DNA from: Dichomitus squalens LYAD-421 SS1
Lineage: Eukaryota; Basidiomycota; Agaricomycetes; Polyporales; Polyporaceae
Assembly (NCBI RefSeq): GCF_000275845.1
Contig: NW_006766897.1
Span: 64,938-128,937 of the forward strand
Length of the DNA: 64,000 nucleotides
Direction: 5' to 3'
Shown here: one piece after another, positions 32,624-44,000 of the stretch
How the letters are laid out: every line of letters begins with the position of its first letter
How positions within the stretch are numbered: position 1 is the first letter of the stretch
Program-made: the position numbers and the translations under genes
Notes under the pieces: generated by a model
The model's database searches: none
The model's input: the letters and a program-made list of their open reading frames with translations, nothing else
What the model was told of the DNA's origin: nothing

Positions 32624-34851
32624 ATGGCTCTTGATCCCCATCGTGTTGCCTCCGATTGGCTTGCAGCCTGTTCATCTGCGTTGAACCGTGCGGAGGTTGA
32701 TGCTGTCGTGCAGCTTTTCCTTCCGGACGGCTGGCTCCGGGATCTCCTCGTGTTTACCTGGGACGTTCGCTCTCTGGCAGGCCGCGAGAAGATCGCGGCA
32801 TATCTAGCCAACACGCTGTCCCCGGCGAAGATCACAGAAGTCAAGCTGAACGAGATCCCGGGTCTAGCTCCTGGAGCCATCGTCATCCCACAGCTTAGCG
32901 GTGCGCAGGCTGTAGAGCTTGCGTTCACCTTTGAATGTCGTCAGGGGCATGGTCGTGCGCATGCTCGCCTACTCAAGGACGCCAATGGAAAGTACAGGGC
33001 CTTTTCGCTTCTGACCGAGCTGTCGGACTTGCGTGGCCACGAGGAGCTCAGCACGCTGGCGCTCCGGGACGATGTCACTGGTATTCCTGGCAGGAATATG
33101 CAGCAGGAGTGGCGAAACTGGGTGGAGGAGGTGGAGACTAAGCCCTATGCGCTAATCAGTATGTCTATCATCCACGAACGAACCCCTATCCGCTGATCAA
33201 GATACAAATGTGAACATCAGTTGGTGCTGGACAAACGGGCCTTCACATGGCCGCACGCTTCAAGCAGATGAACATCCCAGCTCTAGTGATAGAACGCAAT
33301 GTTCGTGTGGGCGACATCTGGAGGAAGCGATATCCGACATTGACCCTCCATACAGTGAAGAGACACCATACCCGTAAGATTCGATGTCTCTTCGCGGTCT
33401 GACACTTTGGGATCTGACATGTTGGGACGCTTGCGGTGTTTGGAAGTGCTGTACCAGCCATTCCCCACCAATTGGCCCGAGTACACGCCAAGAGATAGAA
33501 TCGCGGATTGGCTCGAACTATATGTCATAATGCAAGACCTGGTCGTATGGACGAGCGCAGAGATCAAGGGCCACCCCAAGTACAGCATCGAGACCAAGGA
33601 CTGGGATGTAACAATCTTCCGCGAAGGCTTCGAAGTGAAGCTGCGCCCCGCTCACATCGTCCTCGCTACCGGGACGCTAGGTGAACGCAACATACCGAAC
33701 GTGCCGGACATCGACCGTTTCCACGGCCAGGTCGTGCACTCACAGGACTACCAGGGAGGCGCGGAGCACGCAGGCAAGCATGCCGTGATCGTTGGGGCGG
33801 GAAATAGCTCCATCGACGTCTGCCAGGACCTCGTTTTCCAAGGCGCCGCGTCCGTGACGATGATCCAACGCTCGTCGACGTGCGTCATGTCGCGGGAGTA
33901 CATCGCGCGCCGACAGCGCGCCACCTTCCTTGAGGACCTCCCCCTCGAGATATCGGACTTCAAATGGGCGTCGCTTCCGTTCGGGCTGCTGAAGAAATTG
34001 AACATCGCAACCCAGCAAGCGGCATGGGAGGAGGATAAGGAGTTGCATGATAAGCTGCGGAAGGGTGGTGTCAAATTGAACATGGGCCCAGAGGGGGAAG
34101 GGCTCTATCTGTTAGTGATGGAGCGAGGAGGGGGTGAGTTGCCTCGCAATTCAGTCTTCCGTTCGATTCGCTGACAGCTTTCGACTAGGCTACTGTGAGT
34201 TCGCTGTGCGTGAGCGAGGGATCGTACTTGTACTCAATGGGTTCCTTGATCAGGGCTAGACAAGGGTGGTGCAGATCTCATTGAGGACGGGAGGATCAAG
34301 GTCAAGAACGGCGTTACGGTCGAGAAGTTCACCGAGAACGGCGTCGTATTCAGCGACGGGTCCCAGCTTCCCGCTGACGTCGTAATCTTCGCGTAAGTTC
34401 AGAGGTTGCGGCGGTGAATCTCCGCTGACGCCTAAGGCATTCTGCTTCTTCAAGAACCGGCTACACCAACATGCGCGAGAACAACAAGGAGTTATTTGGA
34501 GAAGACGTTATCGGTATTACAGATGAAGTGTATGGGCTTGATGAGGAAGGCGAACTTAGGGGTAGCTATCGCCCCTCGGGGTATCCCGGGGTCAGTATCT
34601 TGCCCCTCCTGCTCCAACGTCTCGTCGCTGATCGTAACGGCGTTGAACAGCTCTGGTTCGCTAGTGGCGATTTCTACATATCTCGCGTCATGTCGAAGAC
34701 CTTAGTAAGCGAAACGCTCTCCTCCTAGTAACTGAATTCGGAATTAACGCTTCACCATTCTCTTCTTTAGGCACTCCAGCTCAAAGCGATTCAGCTCGGC
34801 CTTCTCAAGCACAATGGCCGCAGAGACGGACAGCAGTGGAGCGGCCCATGA
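32624..34851 (+). CDS. Flavin-containing monooxygenase with N-terminal NTF2-like domain, copy 2
   Basis: Eight exons join in phase: 32624-33158, 33221-33373, 33447-34133, 34189-34194, 34254-34392, 34455-34590, 34651-34704 and 34771-34851, giving 596 residues. It has the same layout as copy 1: NTF2-like N-terminus (FLPDGWLRDLLVFTWD), FAD motif GAGQTG (here the normal GxGxxG), FMO fingerprint FHGQVVHSQDY, NADPH motif GAGNSS, and a VIFATGY block after splicing. Exons 2-7 have the same lengths as in copy 1 (153, 687, 6, 139, 136 and 54 nt), so the pair arose by tandem duplication. The C-terminal tail is longer and basic. Exon 6 uses an AAG acceptor. The fusion of an NTF2-like domain to an FMO suggests a specialised metabolite substrate, by inference only. 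Confidence 0.9.
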
Positions 34852-34965
34852 ACGTACCCATTGTTAGATACAGTGCTGTATTGTACTCCGGTGTATACCC
34901 ATGCAGGTAATGAAGCAAATTATCCCTGTGACTGCGATGCAATAGCGATGTACAGTAGACGACAA

Positions 34966-37047
34966 CTACAGAACTGGCTGGAGAGCATTGTAAAGCGAAT
35001 AGCTAGTGTCCGAGACATGGCCATAGTAGGCCGCTTGCGGCTGCGCCTGAACCACCTCCTCATCACTTGTCTCATCGGGCCCCAGCAAAATCCGCGCATC
35101 TTCCGCCTCGGGCTCAGCTGGGTCAACCACGAGCTCGCGGAGAATATCCGTCAGATCAGGGCGCACGGCTTCCATCTCCCGTATCCACTTCTGACTGACC
35201 ATCCATCTCGCGACGCCCTTCGGCGGGAGGAAGAACCCGTCCTTGGGCGGCCCCTCGCGGCGCACGCGTCGCCCCACCCCGCGCTTCGGCCTGAAGCTCT
35301 TGTCAATCCTGTCCTGGTTGTCGAGGATCGCGTAGAAGCGGAGCAGGCGCGAGCTGCGCCATGAGAGTCCGCGCGTGCGGAAGACCTGCATCGTCTCTGT
35401 GCTGCCGCCCATGGGCGCGGGCTCCTCGCCGTCTGATTCCTCGGAGGACATGCAACCCTGTTGCAGCGCGCTGTCGAAGGCTGGCTGGGAGAAAGCGCCG
35501 ACATTGTTGCGTGCCTCTGTACGGTTGGCAAGCTTCTGCAGAAACGGTACGCCGGATGAGGCGCGCATCGTTAGCAGGAATTCTAGACCAAAGACCAAGA
35601 AGACCAGGACACTCACGGTCTTCTTCCTGTGCAACCGACGCGCCTTGAGTGCCTTGTGGTCCTCGCGTCTCTGAAGCTTAGATGCGGCTGTGGCGTCGCC
35701 TTGAGACTTGTACTTCTGCCGAAGCGTGGTGAAGACCTGCTCGAAGGCCGCTTCGAGAGTCTTCTTTTGGAAGTCGTTGTCTGGAACGTGCTTGTACTTG
35801 TGCCGATTGGCCTTGATGTCGCTCACGATGCGCTTCTTCATAGTCGCGTTGACGGCAGATTGCTTCGTTGTTCGCGTCCACACGAAGCGCACAGGTTCAG
35901 TCACTGCCGGGATGACGCCCTCGAATGCGCTGGCCGGGAGGTCTTCGCCGTGCTTCAGTTTCATCATCTTCCGTATGTGGATACGTAGAGCATGCTGGAG
36001 GAGGATCATGAGACATGAGAATGCGGGCAGGTGCACCACGATTCCGGTACTTACATGGATAGTAAGACAGCGGTCGTCATGTCCGTTCTTTCGGCGCAAA
36101 GGTCGATCAGTCGGAGGCGCGTCCGAATCTTCCGAATCACTGGAGTAATCCGTGTCGTCCTCCAGGACGCGGCGAGGCCGCTTGCGCGTATCCCGTCCTA
36201 GTTCCGGTGTAGCGGTGCGGGAGTTTGTTGGGCTACCGTCCGACTGAGGGGTCAGCGGGCCCTGGAATGCATAGATAGAAGGCGTAGGGGCCGAGACAGA
36301 GGGCGAGGGGGACTCTTGGATAACATAGAGGGCGTCCGTGCCATGGGCGGATAAAGGACGAGAAGATGCGCCCTGCACGAACATAGGCATAGGTTGCGCC
36401 ACTGAGATGTGCTGGGACGCGAGAGACGCATGAGGCATGGGTGAATGCGAGAAAGGCTCAGGTGCCGGAGAAACCGGCTCAATGCGCGCTGTCGTCGGTA
36501 TGGTTCCAAATGACCTCTCCTGTACTTCGGCTGGAGGAGCCAGGCTAGGGTGCATGCTGATGTACGCCTTGAGCATAGATAGTTCCTGCTGGACGGTCTC
36601 GAGACGCTGCTCCATCTGCGCCTGCACCTGGGCAGCCCTCGCCTCTTGTTCGCGCTCCCATGCAATGCGGCGCCGGCTTTCCGCGGTAGCCGCATTCTTG
36701 GCACTGGCTATTACGCGATACAACTCGTGAACTACGGGAGGAGCATGACGAGGTGGGGGCGGCGGTGGTTGAATGACGGGAGCAGCTCTTTGAAATTCAT
36801 TGAGTCAACAGAGGGAGGGAGCACCAAGCGGGAAGTGTGCGTACTGTGTAGGAGGAGGTGGCTCTTGCGGTACCATAGCAAGCTCAAGCTCGCTACGATG
36901 CGGAGCAGTTGGCTGAGGCACCTGAGCATGGCGAACAGCCGGCGTAGCAAGTGGGTTAGCGGGATTAGTGGTAGGGTACTGCCTACGCCTTGGTCGCTGG
37001 ACTACGACGTGGGGATTTAAAGCGTTAGAGAGCTCGCTGGACGACAT
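34966..37047 (-). CDS. Conserved fungal protein of unknown function, coiled-coil plus basic domain
   Basis: Four exons join in phase: 37047-36845, 36787-36055, 35994-35617 and 35535-34966, giving 627 residues. The N-terminus is Pro/Gln-rich, followed by a predicted coiled coil (REQEARAAQVQAQMEQRLE, then LETVQQELSMLKAYI). A disordered Ser/Pro linker follows, then an acidic patch. A basic helical region (IRKMMKLKHG, KRIVSDIKANRHKYKHVP, KLQRREDHKALKARRLHRKK) comes next, and a C-terminal part with RFYAILDNQDRIDKSFRPKRG. Both inner introns are multiples of three (60 and 81 nt) without stops, so unspliced reading gives a false 585-residue frame with two hydrophobic segments. The basic nature suggests a nuclear role, but I recognise no named domain. 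Confidence 0.75.
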
Positions 37048-37273
37048 TGCATCTGTGGTTCAAGGTACAAACTGGACAGCATGACGTCCGGCATAAGACG
37101 AGTGCCGGCGTCTAGTCGTCGGTTGGACCAACGGACACAAATAACTGTCTGGCGCACGTGGTCGAATACACCCGACGCGTCAGCGACGCGTGTGCTTCAG
37201 TCCGCGATCTGCACAACTATCGTTCTTACCCCTTCCCTCCATCACACCCCCCTCACCTCAAGAACTCGCCATC
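37048..37273. promoter_or_regulatory. Short divergent promoter region upstream of RPN11
   Basis: 226 bp separate the start codons of the coiled-coil protein (minus) and RPN11 (plus). The RPN11 side is pyrimidine-rich (ccttccctccatcacacccccctcacc), as is common upstream of fungal starts. No certain operator was identified. Confidence 0.5.
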
Positions 37274-38744
37274 ATGGAGTCTGACATGGATGCTTTGCTT
37301 GCGCAGGCCGCGAGTGGACGCGGCGGAGGCGAAATCAGTATTCCAGACAAGTACGCTCTTCCTCTGTCGCGACGGATAGCCTTTCCTCACTTCTCTACAG
37401 TGGCGAGGTCATCCATATCTCGTCCTTGGCTCTCTTGAAGGTATACCGCATGGTTCTAGCTATGATGTTTTTGGATGACGTACGAATCCTCTCCAGATGT
37501 TGAAGCATGGTCGCGCCGGCGTACCTATGGAAGTCATGGGTCTCATGCTCGGGGAGTTCGTGGACGAGTACACAGTACAAGTCATCGACGTCTTCGCTAT
37601 GCCACAATCAGGGACCACTGTCTCCGTTGAATCCGTCGACCATGTATTCCAGCAAAAGATGGTGGACATGCTCAAGCAGACTGGGAGGTGAGTTCTACTC
37701 TCGTAGCGCGGGATGCATTCCCGCACCAAGCATAGTGCTCGGGTCTTAATTCTCATACCATGCGAGCCGGCGGCAATTGTTTGCTGCAGTCTTCTCATAT
37801 CTTGCCATGGTACATATTTTTCTGTCTATTGCCCCGTGTAAGCAACGTCTATAAGCTTTGCGCCCCATGCTGCATGATACGTGAACGCGCACGCTTTACA
37901 TAGTCTTGGGCTCCGCCGAACTTCCGTGGATCTCAAGTGCTGATCGTTCTCAGGTCAGAAATGGTGGTCGGCTGGTATCACTCACATCCCGGATTTGGGT
38001 GCTGGTTGTCAAGTGTAGATATCAACACACAACAGGTACGTCAGGTGCTTGTATGCCTAGGACTACACACTGGATCCTGACGCTGGCGTGGTGCGAAGTC
38101 ATTCGAGCAACTGGACCGCCGTTCTGTCGCCGTCGTCGTGGACCCCATCCAGTCTGTGAAGGGCAAGGTCGTGATTGACGCGTTCCGGCTCATCAACCCT
38201 ACAATGGTCCTCCAGGGCCTTGAGCCGCGTCAGACGACTTCTAACATCGGTCACATCAACAAGCCCTCCATCCAGGCCCTCATCCACGGCCTGAACCGCC
38301 ACTACTACTCAATTGCCGTCAATTACCGCAAGACGGAACTGGAACAAGCGATGCTCATGAACCTTCACAAGCGGAACTGGACCGAGGGTCTCACGTTGCG
38401 CGACTTCAACGGGCACAAGGAGGCGAACGAGAAGGCGATCAAGGTACGCCCTCGCACGGCAGCTCGGTCGTGCGACAGCTTGGCTGACCACTATAATTGC
38501 CCGTGTGCCCGCTCTGCCACGCGCGCTCCGTCTCTTGGCTTCCCGCCATGTGCAGTCGATGCTCTCGCTGTCAGAAGCGTACAACAAGTCGGTCCAGGAG
38601 GAGTCCACGCTGTCCGCAGACCAGCTCAAGACGCGGCACGTCGGGAAGCAGGATCCCAAACGGCATCTGGAGGAACAGGTCGAGCGGGCGATAGGGGACC
38701 AGGTGGTGCAGAACCTCGGCACGATGCTTCTGGCAGAACTGTAA
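37274..38744 (+). CDS. RPN11: 26S proteasome lid deubiquitinase RPN11
   Basis: Six exons join in phase: 37274-37350, 37401-37440, 37497-37687, 37954-38035, 38099-38443 and 38556-38744, giving 307 residues, close to the ~310 of human PSMD14. The MPN domain holds the JAMM metal-binding motif H112-S-H114-P...S-S-V-D125, the Zn ligands of the active peptidase. Flanking blocks ([49 protein letters not shown]) match the family. RPN11 cuts ubiquitin chains from substrates as they enter the proteasome and pairs with RPN8. Exon 5 uses an AAG acceptor, which gives the expected [10 protein letters not shown] join. Regulation is not visible in the sequence. Confidence 0.97.
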
Positions 38745-39332
38745 CTGTGTATCTTTATCCCGGACTTCGCCTTGGCCTTTTAGCTCCCGATCTCTGCCTT
38801 TATCGACGACGTCTGCATCTCGAATACGCTCGCAACTCCCCGGCCGAACCCCGCGCAAGGGAAAGCTCTCCATAAGCGCGCCGCCGTCGACCAGGGACCC
38901 TTGACGCACGAGAGATAGGATACTCGGAACACTAACGCTGTCTTGGGCGGGACCTGGTGACCAGGCGCGTCTCCAGCTTCGACGGTATGCCTCCGCGTAA
39001 TGGCAAAGTGTGCGATCATAGGACGGGGAGATGACATAAATACGAAGCTTTTTAGTCGCGATTGGCCTGGTCGAGATCTGTCCCATGGCAGTTATCTCAA
39101 TGGGGCGCTGCAGCCAGATTGCTGCGCGGACTTTGACTCCATGAACTACCGGTTGTGAGCGATGAGTAGTCTCCCACTGGGACGAACCTACTGTTTCTGG
39201 TACCGGGGCGTGCCGCCGCATTACATATACATAGCTAGCCGGGTCAATGCAGAAGTCGACATCTGAGCAAAGTAGATTGGAAGTAACGTATACGAAGAAC
39301 AGATGGCTATGGAAGCACCGCGGCGAGCAGGG
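38745..39332. other. convergent 3' flanks of RPN11 and bS18m
   Basis: 588 bp between two stop codons. A minus-strand frame crosses it (to 39221) without a recognisable domain. Nothing else was seen. Confidence 0.5.
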
Positions 39333-40289
39333 TCAGGTCATCGGGTCACTGTTGTCGAGGAGCTGCCGCCTGCTGAGGACGGGGATGATGCCCATCATCT
39401 TGGCGCGGCGGATGGCCTTGGCGACCCTGCGCTGGTTGCGCCAGGTGAGGTTGGTGTCGGTGCGCCTCTTGATCTTGCCCATGCTGGTGACGAAGCTGGA
39501 GAGGAGGGACGAGTTGAGGCACTCCCTGAGCGGGTCGATGCCCGTCTGGTGGAAGACGTCGGTGTGGCGGGAGGTGGCGGCGTCGGGGCCGAGCGCGGGG
39601 CGCTTTTTGTAGGAGCGCGCCTTGAGGTACTCGTCGCGCGAGAAGTGTTTGGGCTGGACGAACTGGCGGAGGAGGGGGTTATCAGACGCGTTTCAGGCTG
39701 GGAGGGTAGTCTGCTGGGGACGGGATTCGCCCTGCCGACTTGCGGGGTCTTAACAAGTGTCCTTGTGAAGAGAGGGTACTGCACGGACACGACAGGCGAC
39801 CCTCCACATGACTTGGAGCAGAGTCCGTCATCTTCTGCCCCGCCGGCATGTATATAGCCTTCGCTGACACCTCAAGGATTTTCTCCTCCAACCAATCAAG
39901 GGCCGCCAGTCGTACGCTCTAACAGCATGAAGCATCGAACGCACCTTGTGTAGCTGGAATCCTGTTAGGATGGGGAAGCTCCCAGGTTTCGTTATGTTTG
40001 CTACAGCACATGCCAGTCAGCGGTGTGATCTGGCAAGCTTGGGGCGTAGGTGGATGCTCGCACTTGGAACGGTGTCAATGATGCCATCGCCGCCGTCTCC
40101 CGCCCTTCCAGATTGGATCACTTGCTGCTCCTCGGAGACCTCTTCGAGCATGTCCGAGAGATCGTCCACGTTGTCAGGCTCCGGCAACGACGAGGACAGG
40201 TTGTAGGATACGGAGCGCGTCGCGGCAGCCGAGGCCGTGCATGTCTGGCGACGCGCCGCGGTGCGGATGGCGCCGACGAGGGAGAGCAT
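39333..40289 (-). CDS. RSM18: Mitochondrial ribosomal protein bS18m
   Basis: Four exons join in phase: 40289-40064, 40000-39945, 39778-39740 and 39662-39333, giving 216 residues. The N-terminus MLSLVGAIRTAARRQTCTAS is a good mitochondrial presequence. An acidic stretch follows, then a short exon (NITKPGSFPILTGFQL), a 13-codon exon (YPLFTRTLVKTPQ) and the S18 core. The core has the DVFHQTGIDPL lead-in, FVTSMGKIKRRT, NLTWRNQRRVAKAIRRAK and MMGIIPVLSRR. These blocks are the hallmark of bacterial-type S18 in the small subunit of mitochondrial ribosomes. The core has no ATG of its own, so gene finders may miss it. Exon 4 is certain; the choice of the small upstream exons is based on phase and splice sites. 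Confidence 0.88.
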
Positions 40290-41093
40290 GGCGCGTCGGG
40301 TCCTGCGATCAGACAGGAGGTCAGCGATGGAGTTGAGACAAGACGCGTGCGGTAGGGGGATGCCATGGAGCGTCGGACAGACCTTTCCTAGAGCGAGTTT
40401 GGCGTGTTGGGAGCTGGACTCGGTCCTGTGACTGGCGTGAGACGGCGAGAGTGAGCGTTGATGGAGGTGGGACTGGGGGCGGAAGGGAGTGCGAGCGCAG
40501 GTGACTGGGACGGACTGTATTGGATGTCGAGAACCGCTGCCTGCGAGGTCACCAGCCGAAGCCCAGCCAGCCCAATCCCGCGGTGCCACCAGAGCCAGGA
40601 CCCCGGACTCCGGCGCATCCGGACCCGGGACAGCCAGGGCGTGTTCCGGATGTTGCATCCCGAACTCTCCTTTGTCTTTCTGCGCCGACACGTTCAAGCA
40701 AAAAAATCTAGGCACCCGAGGGGCAGCGGGGGCGCCGCGTACGATGGCGTGCAGCCCACGAGACTCAGTTGGGGCGCCGCTGCGCGCTATGCAGGAGAAA
40801 CGAGGAAAATAAGGGGAGACGAGGGTGTGAGAAATCAAGTGCGGCGCGGCCGATGGTCTAGAGGGAGTTAAGCGCGGAAGGGCGAGTCTGCTCATTGAGA
40901 CCAACTCTGAATCCCTCCTCCTCGTCTCCAAGTCACCGCCGCCCATCCCGTTATCGCTCCCTCATGCCAATCCTCAACTGAACCACTCTCTCCTCTTTTC
41001 TCTTTTTCTGTCCCACAGCCCACTCTCTCCCATCCCCACCACACACACCCTGCTCACGACCATCCCTCCCTTGCGCCCGACCACGGCATCTAC
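40290..41093. promoter_or_regulatory. Divergent region between bS18m and RIM15
   Basis: 804 bp between divergent start codons. The RIM15 side has a long pyrimidine-rich leader (cctcctcctcgtctcc..., ctctcctcttttctc). Long minus-strand frames here continue from the bS18m frame by chance. Both promoters are expected here. Confidence 0.55.
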
Positions 41094-44000
41094 ATGTCCG
41101 ACTCGAGCGTGCCTCGACGACAGCCGCCAAGTCCGCTTGTATTCAGCCCCGAGACCGTCCTCAACAATCCCATCCAAGTTCAGCCCAGCACCAGCAGCGC
41201 AGCCAACTCTCATGGATCCGGTTCAAACATGGTATCTATGCCTTTCGTCAGGCGACATGTCACCCGTCGCCTCAAGGCCGCAAAGGCAGAGTGCGACAAG
41301 GAGCTCCAGCGCGTCACCAACTCCATAACCTCCTTCTTCGAGGAACGGCTCCGGGAGGGCGAGCACGAGCAGGAGCAGGAGCGCGAGCAGCGGGAGTACG
41401 AGCGTGAGCGCGATCGCGAATCCCAGGCGGGCGATATCGAGCCTCTCCGCGAGGCCTTCGTCCTCCAGCCCCAGGAGCTGCGATCCGCCCTGCAGTTCGA
41501 CGAAGTCAGCTCGGATGGAGGCTACGAGGCAGAGCCCGAGGGTCATGGGCACAGCCGCCAACGTGCGTTTCTCGACGACGACCGTCCCGAACATCCTACG
41601 CTGACCCACCGGGCTTCGTCACCGGGACTCCTTACAGCGTCTGTCTCGTCGACCAGCCCTTCGTCGCTCCGTCGACACCCCACTCTGCCCAGGGAACGTC
41701 CCATCAACGTCGTCGCCTCCAACACCGGCGCGTCGAGCCCGTCGTCGGTGACCACCCCGCCGCCCGAGGCGGTCAGTCCGCGCAAGCAGGGCGAGTCCTC
41801 GCGCTCGGGACAGTGGGCCGGCCAGAGCCTGGCCTCGCGCCGGCTGTCCCGCACCATTCACATCCCTGCACGCCCGCCCCGCTCTGGACACAGTTCCCGG
41901 TCCACGTCCCGTTCGCGCTCGCCCCTCCCGCGCTCCAGCTACGCCGACTCCTCGTCCAACCGCCGATCATCACGCATATTGGTCGACGACCCCATCGACC
42001 CGATCATGACCACGCTCTACGAGATCATCGCAGTCGCGACGGACGTGCTCGACATGTCCATCAACCAGCTCACCGCGAACCCGAAGGTGTGCGAGACGCT
42101 CGTCCAGCGCGTGCAGAACATCGGCAAGGCGTGGGACGAGCACCCGGACTGGCACGGGCGCAACTGGTACGTGCAGGTGCTCCTCGCCATCGCGAGTCTG
42201 AGCCGCGTCGTCGAGTGGTGGGAGGCCGAGAAGCAGTTCTGGAACTTCGACGACAACGACGACGAGCAGGAGGAGCCGCTCACGTTCGTCATGAAGCCCG
42301 CGGAGGAGGAGATCCCGGCGAACGCGCCCACGCTCGCGGCGCGGCCGGATCAGGAGAACGCGCTCAAGCTATCCGCGGAGGACGAGAACAGGCTGCGGAT
42401 GTCGCGGACCGCGAGCGCGAACCGCCGCTCGCGAGATGAGGCCACCAAGGACATCTCGTCATCGGCGGCGACGCCCCAGAAGGACTCGGACCACGCGAAG
42501 GGCACTGCGTCCAAGTTCGATGGCACGAACGAGTCCGCGCGCGTGCTTGCGACGGAGCGGCTGCGGCTGCAGGCTGAGACCGCCCAGAATCAGAACATCG
42601 TAATGGAGCTGAGCTTGGACGGCGACCACTTCATCTGGATCAACTACGCGTGGCGCGGCGTGGTGGGGTACGTGTTTCACTCGAACGGTCGTTTGGCAGC
42701 ATCTCACCAGGTACGCCTTTCAGCACCGACCCTGAAGACTACTTCGGGACGCGCGTGTCGAAGCTGCTCGCCCCCTCGGATTGGCACGTCTTCCGTGACG
42801 CCACACGTCGCCTGCAGGAGAACGACTCACGGACGGTCGAGGTCAAGTTCAAGCTTCGGATAGCTGGCAGCGATGAGCCGTCCAACCTCTACCAGCCGAT
42901 GGAGGGCAGCGGTCTGCTCATGGTCGACCTCAAGGACGGCCAGCCGACGCACACTATGTGGGTCGTGCGGCCCGTCGGCTCCCCCGAGGTACTTCAGGCG
43001 CCCCCTTCCATCCTGCTCGAGACAGGTGACGTCGGCGATGATCCTGCGTCAGCGGAGGCCACCCAGGTGGGCTTCGGCGAACGCAGCGCGCTCGAGCCCG
43101 TGACGCCCTTCCCGTTCGCGCGGCCGATCAACACCGCGCCGATACTGTGCCGCATCTGCGAGTGCAACGTCCCGCAGTGGTACTTTGAGAAGCACAACGA
43201 GACGTGCAGCGAGGTGCACCGCCTGGAGGCCGAGATCGCGGAGTGCAACGAGTCGATCGCGGAGCTGCGCAACACAATCCGGGACCTGCAGACGGCGATG
43301 GACCGCAGCTCGCCGATGACGGTGCCCGAGTACCGCGGGATGCCGATCTTCAGCCCGTCGACGTCGCCGAGCTCGTCGTCGCCGCTGCAGCTGCTGCGCG
43401 CGCCGCTGAAGATGAAGCGGATGAGCGTGAAGCGAATGCAGCGGCAGGTGCTCGAGCAGCTCGAGGACGTGCTGCAGACGTGCGTGGAGGTGTCGATCCC
43501 GGCGCTGAAGGAGGACGAGTCGGCGGAGCCGATCGAGCGCCAGCGGCTGCTGTCGCCGACGTCGGAGCGCAAGATGGCGCAGGTGCGGCACTGGAACAAG
43601 CCGTCCATCGAGGACGCCGCGCTCACGCAGCTCATCGAGGACGCGGAGCGGGTGATGCGCCAGAAGATCGACAACGTGGTGCGCATGCAGAACACGATCC
43701 GGTACTCGGAGAAGATCCGCCAGGAGTGGGAGGAGAAGGTCGAGCGGACGCTGCAGTCCTGGGAGGGCGAGGACGCGGAGGACGCGGAGTGCTCTGGGGA
43801 GGAGGACGAGCGGGACGAGCGGGGCGAGGACCGTCCGGAGGGCGAGGGCGAGCAGGAGGACGACCACTCGAGCACGACGTCGGAGTACGCGTTCACTGGC
43901 CAGCAGTCTTCTGCGGACCCGACGCCGATCGCGCCTGCGTCTCCCATTCCGTTCAACCCTGCGCCCGAGCCTCCGCCCGCTGTGTCGACGATGAGCCCCT

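Noticed and set aside
35536..36054. Two hydrophobic segments in the 34966-37047 gene as real membrane helices
   Set aside because: Both are flanked by strong donor and acceptor sites and are better explained as 3n introns without stops; kept as a finding on possible retention.
38571..39221. 216-codon minus-strand frame overlapping the RPN11 end
   Set aside because: It is antisense to the last RPN11 exon and has no recognisable domain.
40290..40946. Upstream part of a 309-codon minus-strand frame continuing into bS18m
   Set aside because: Only the portion from the ATG at 40289 has a presequence and splices into the S18 core; the part above has no motif and overlaps the divergent promoter region.
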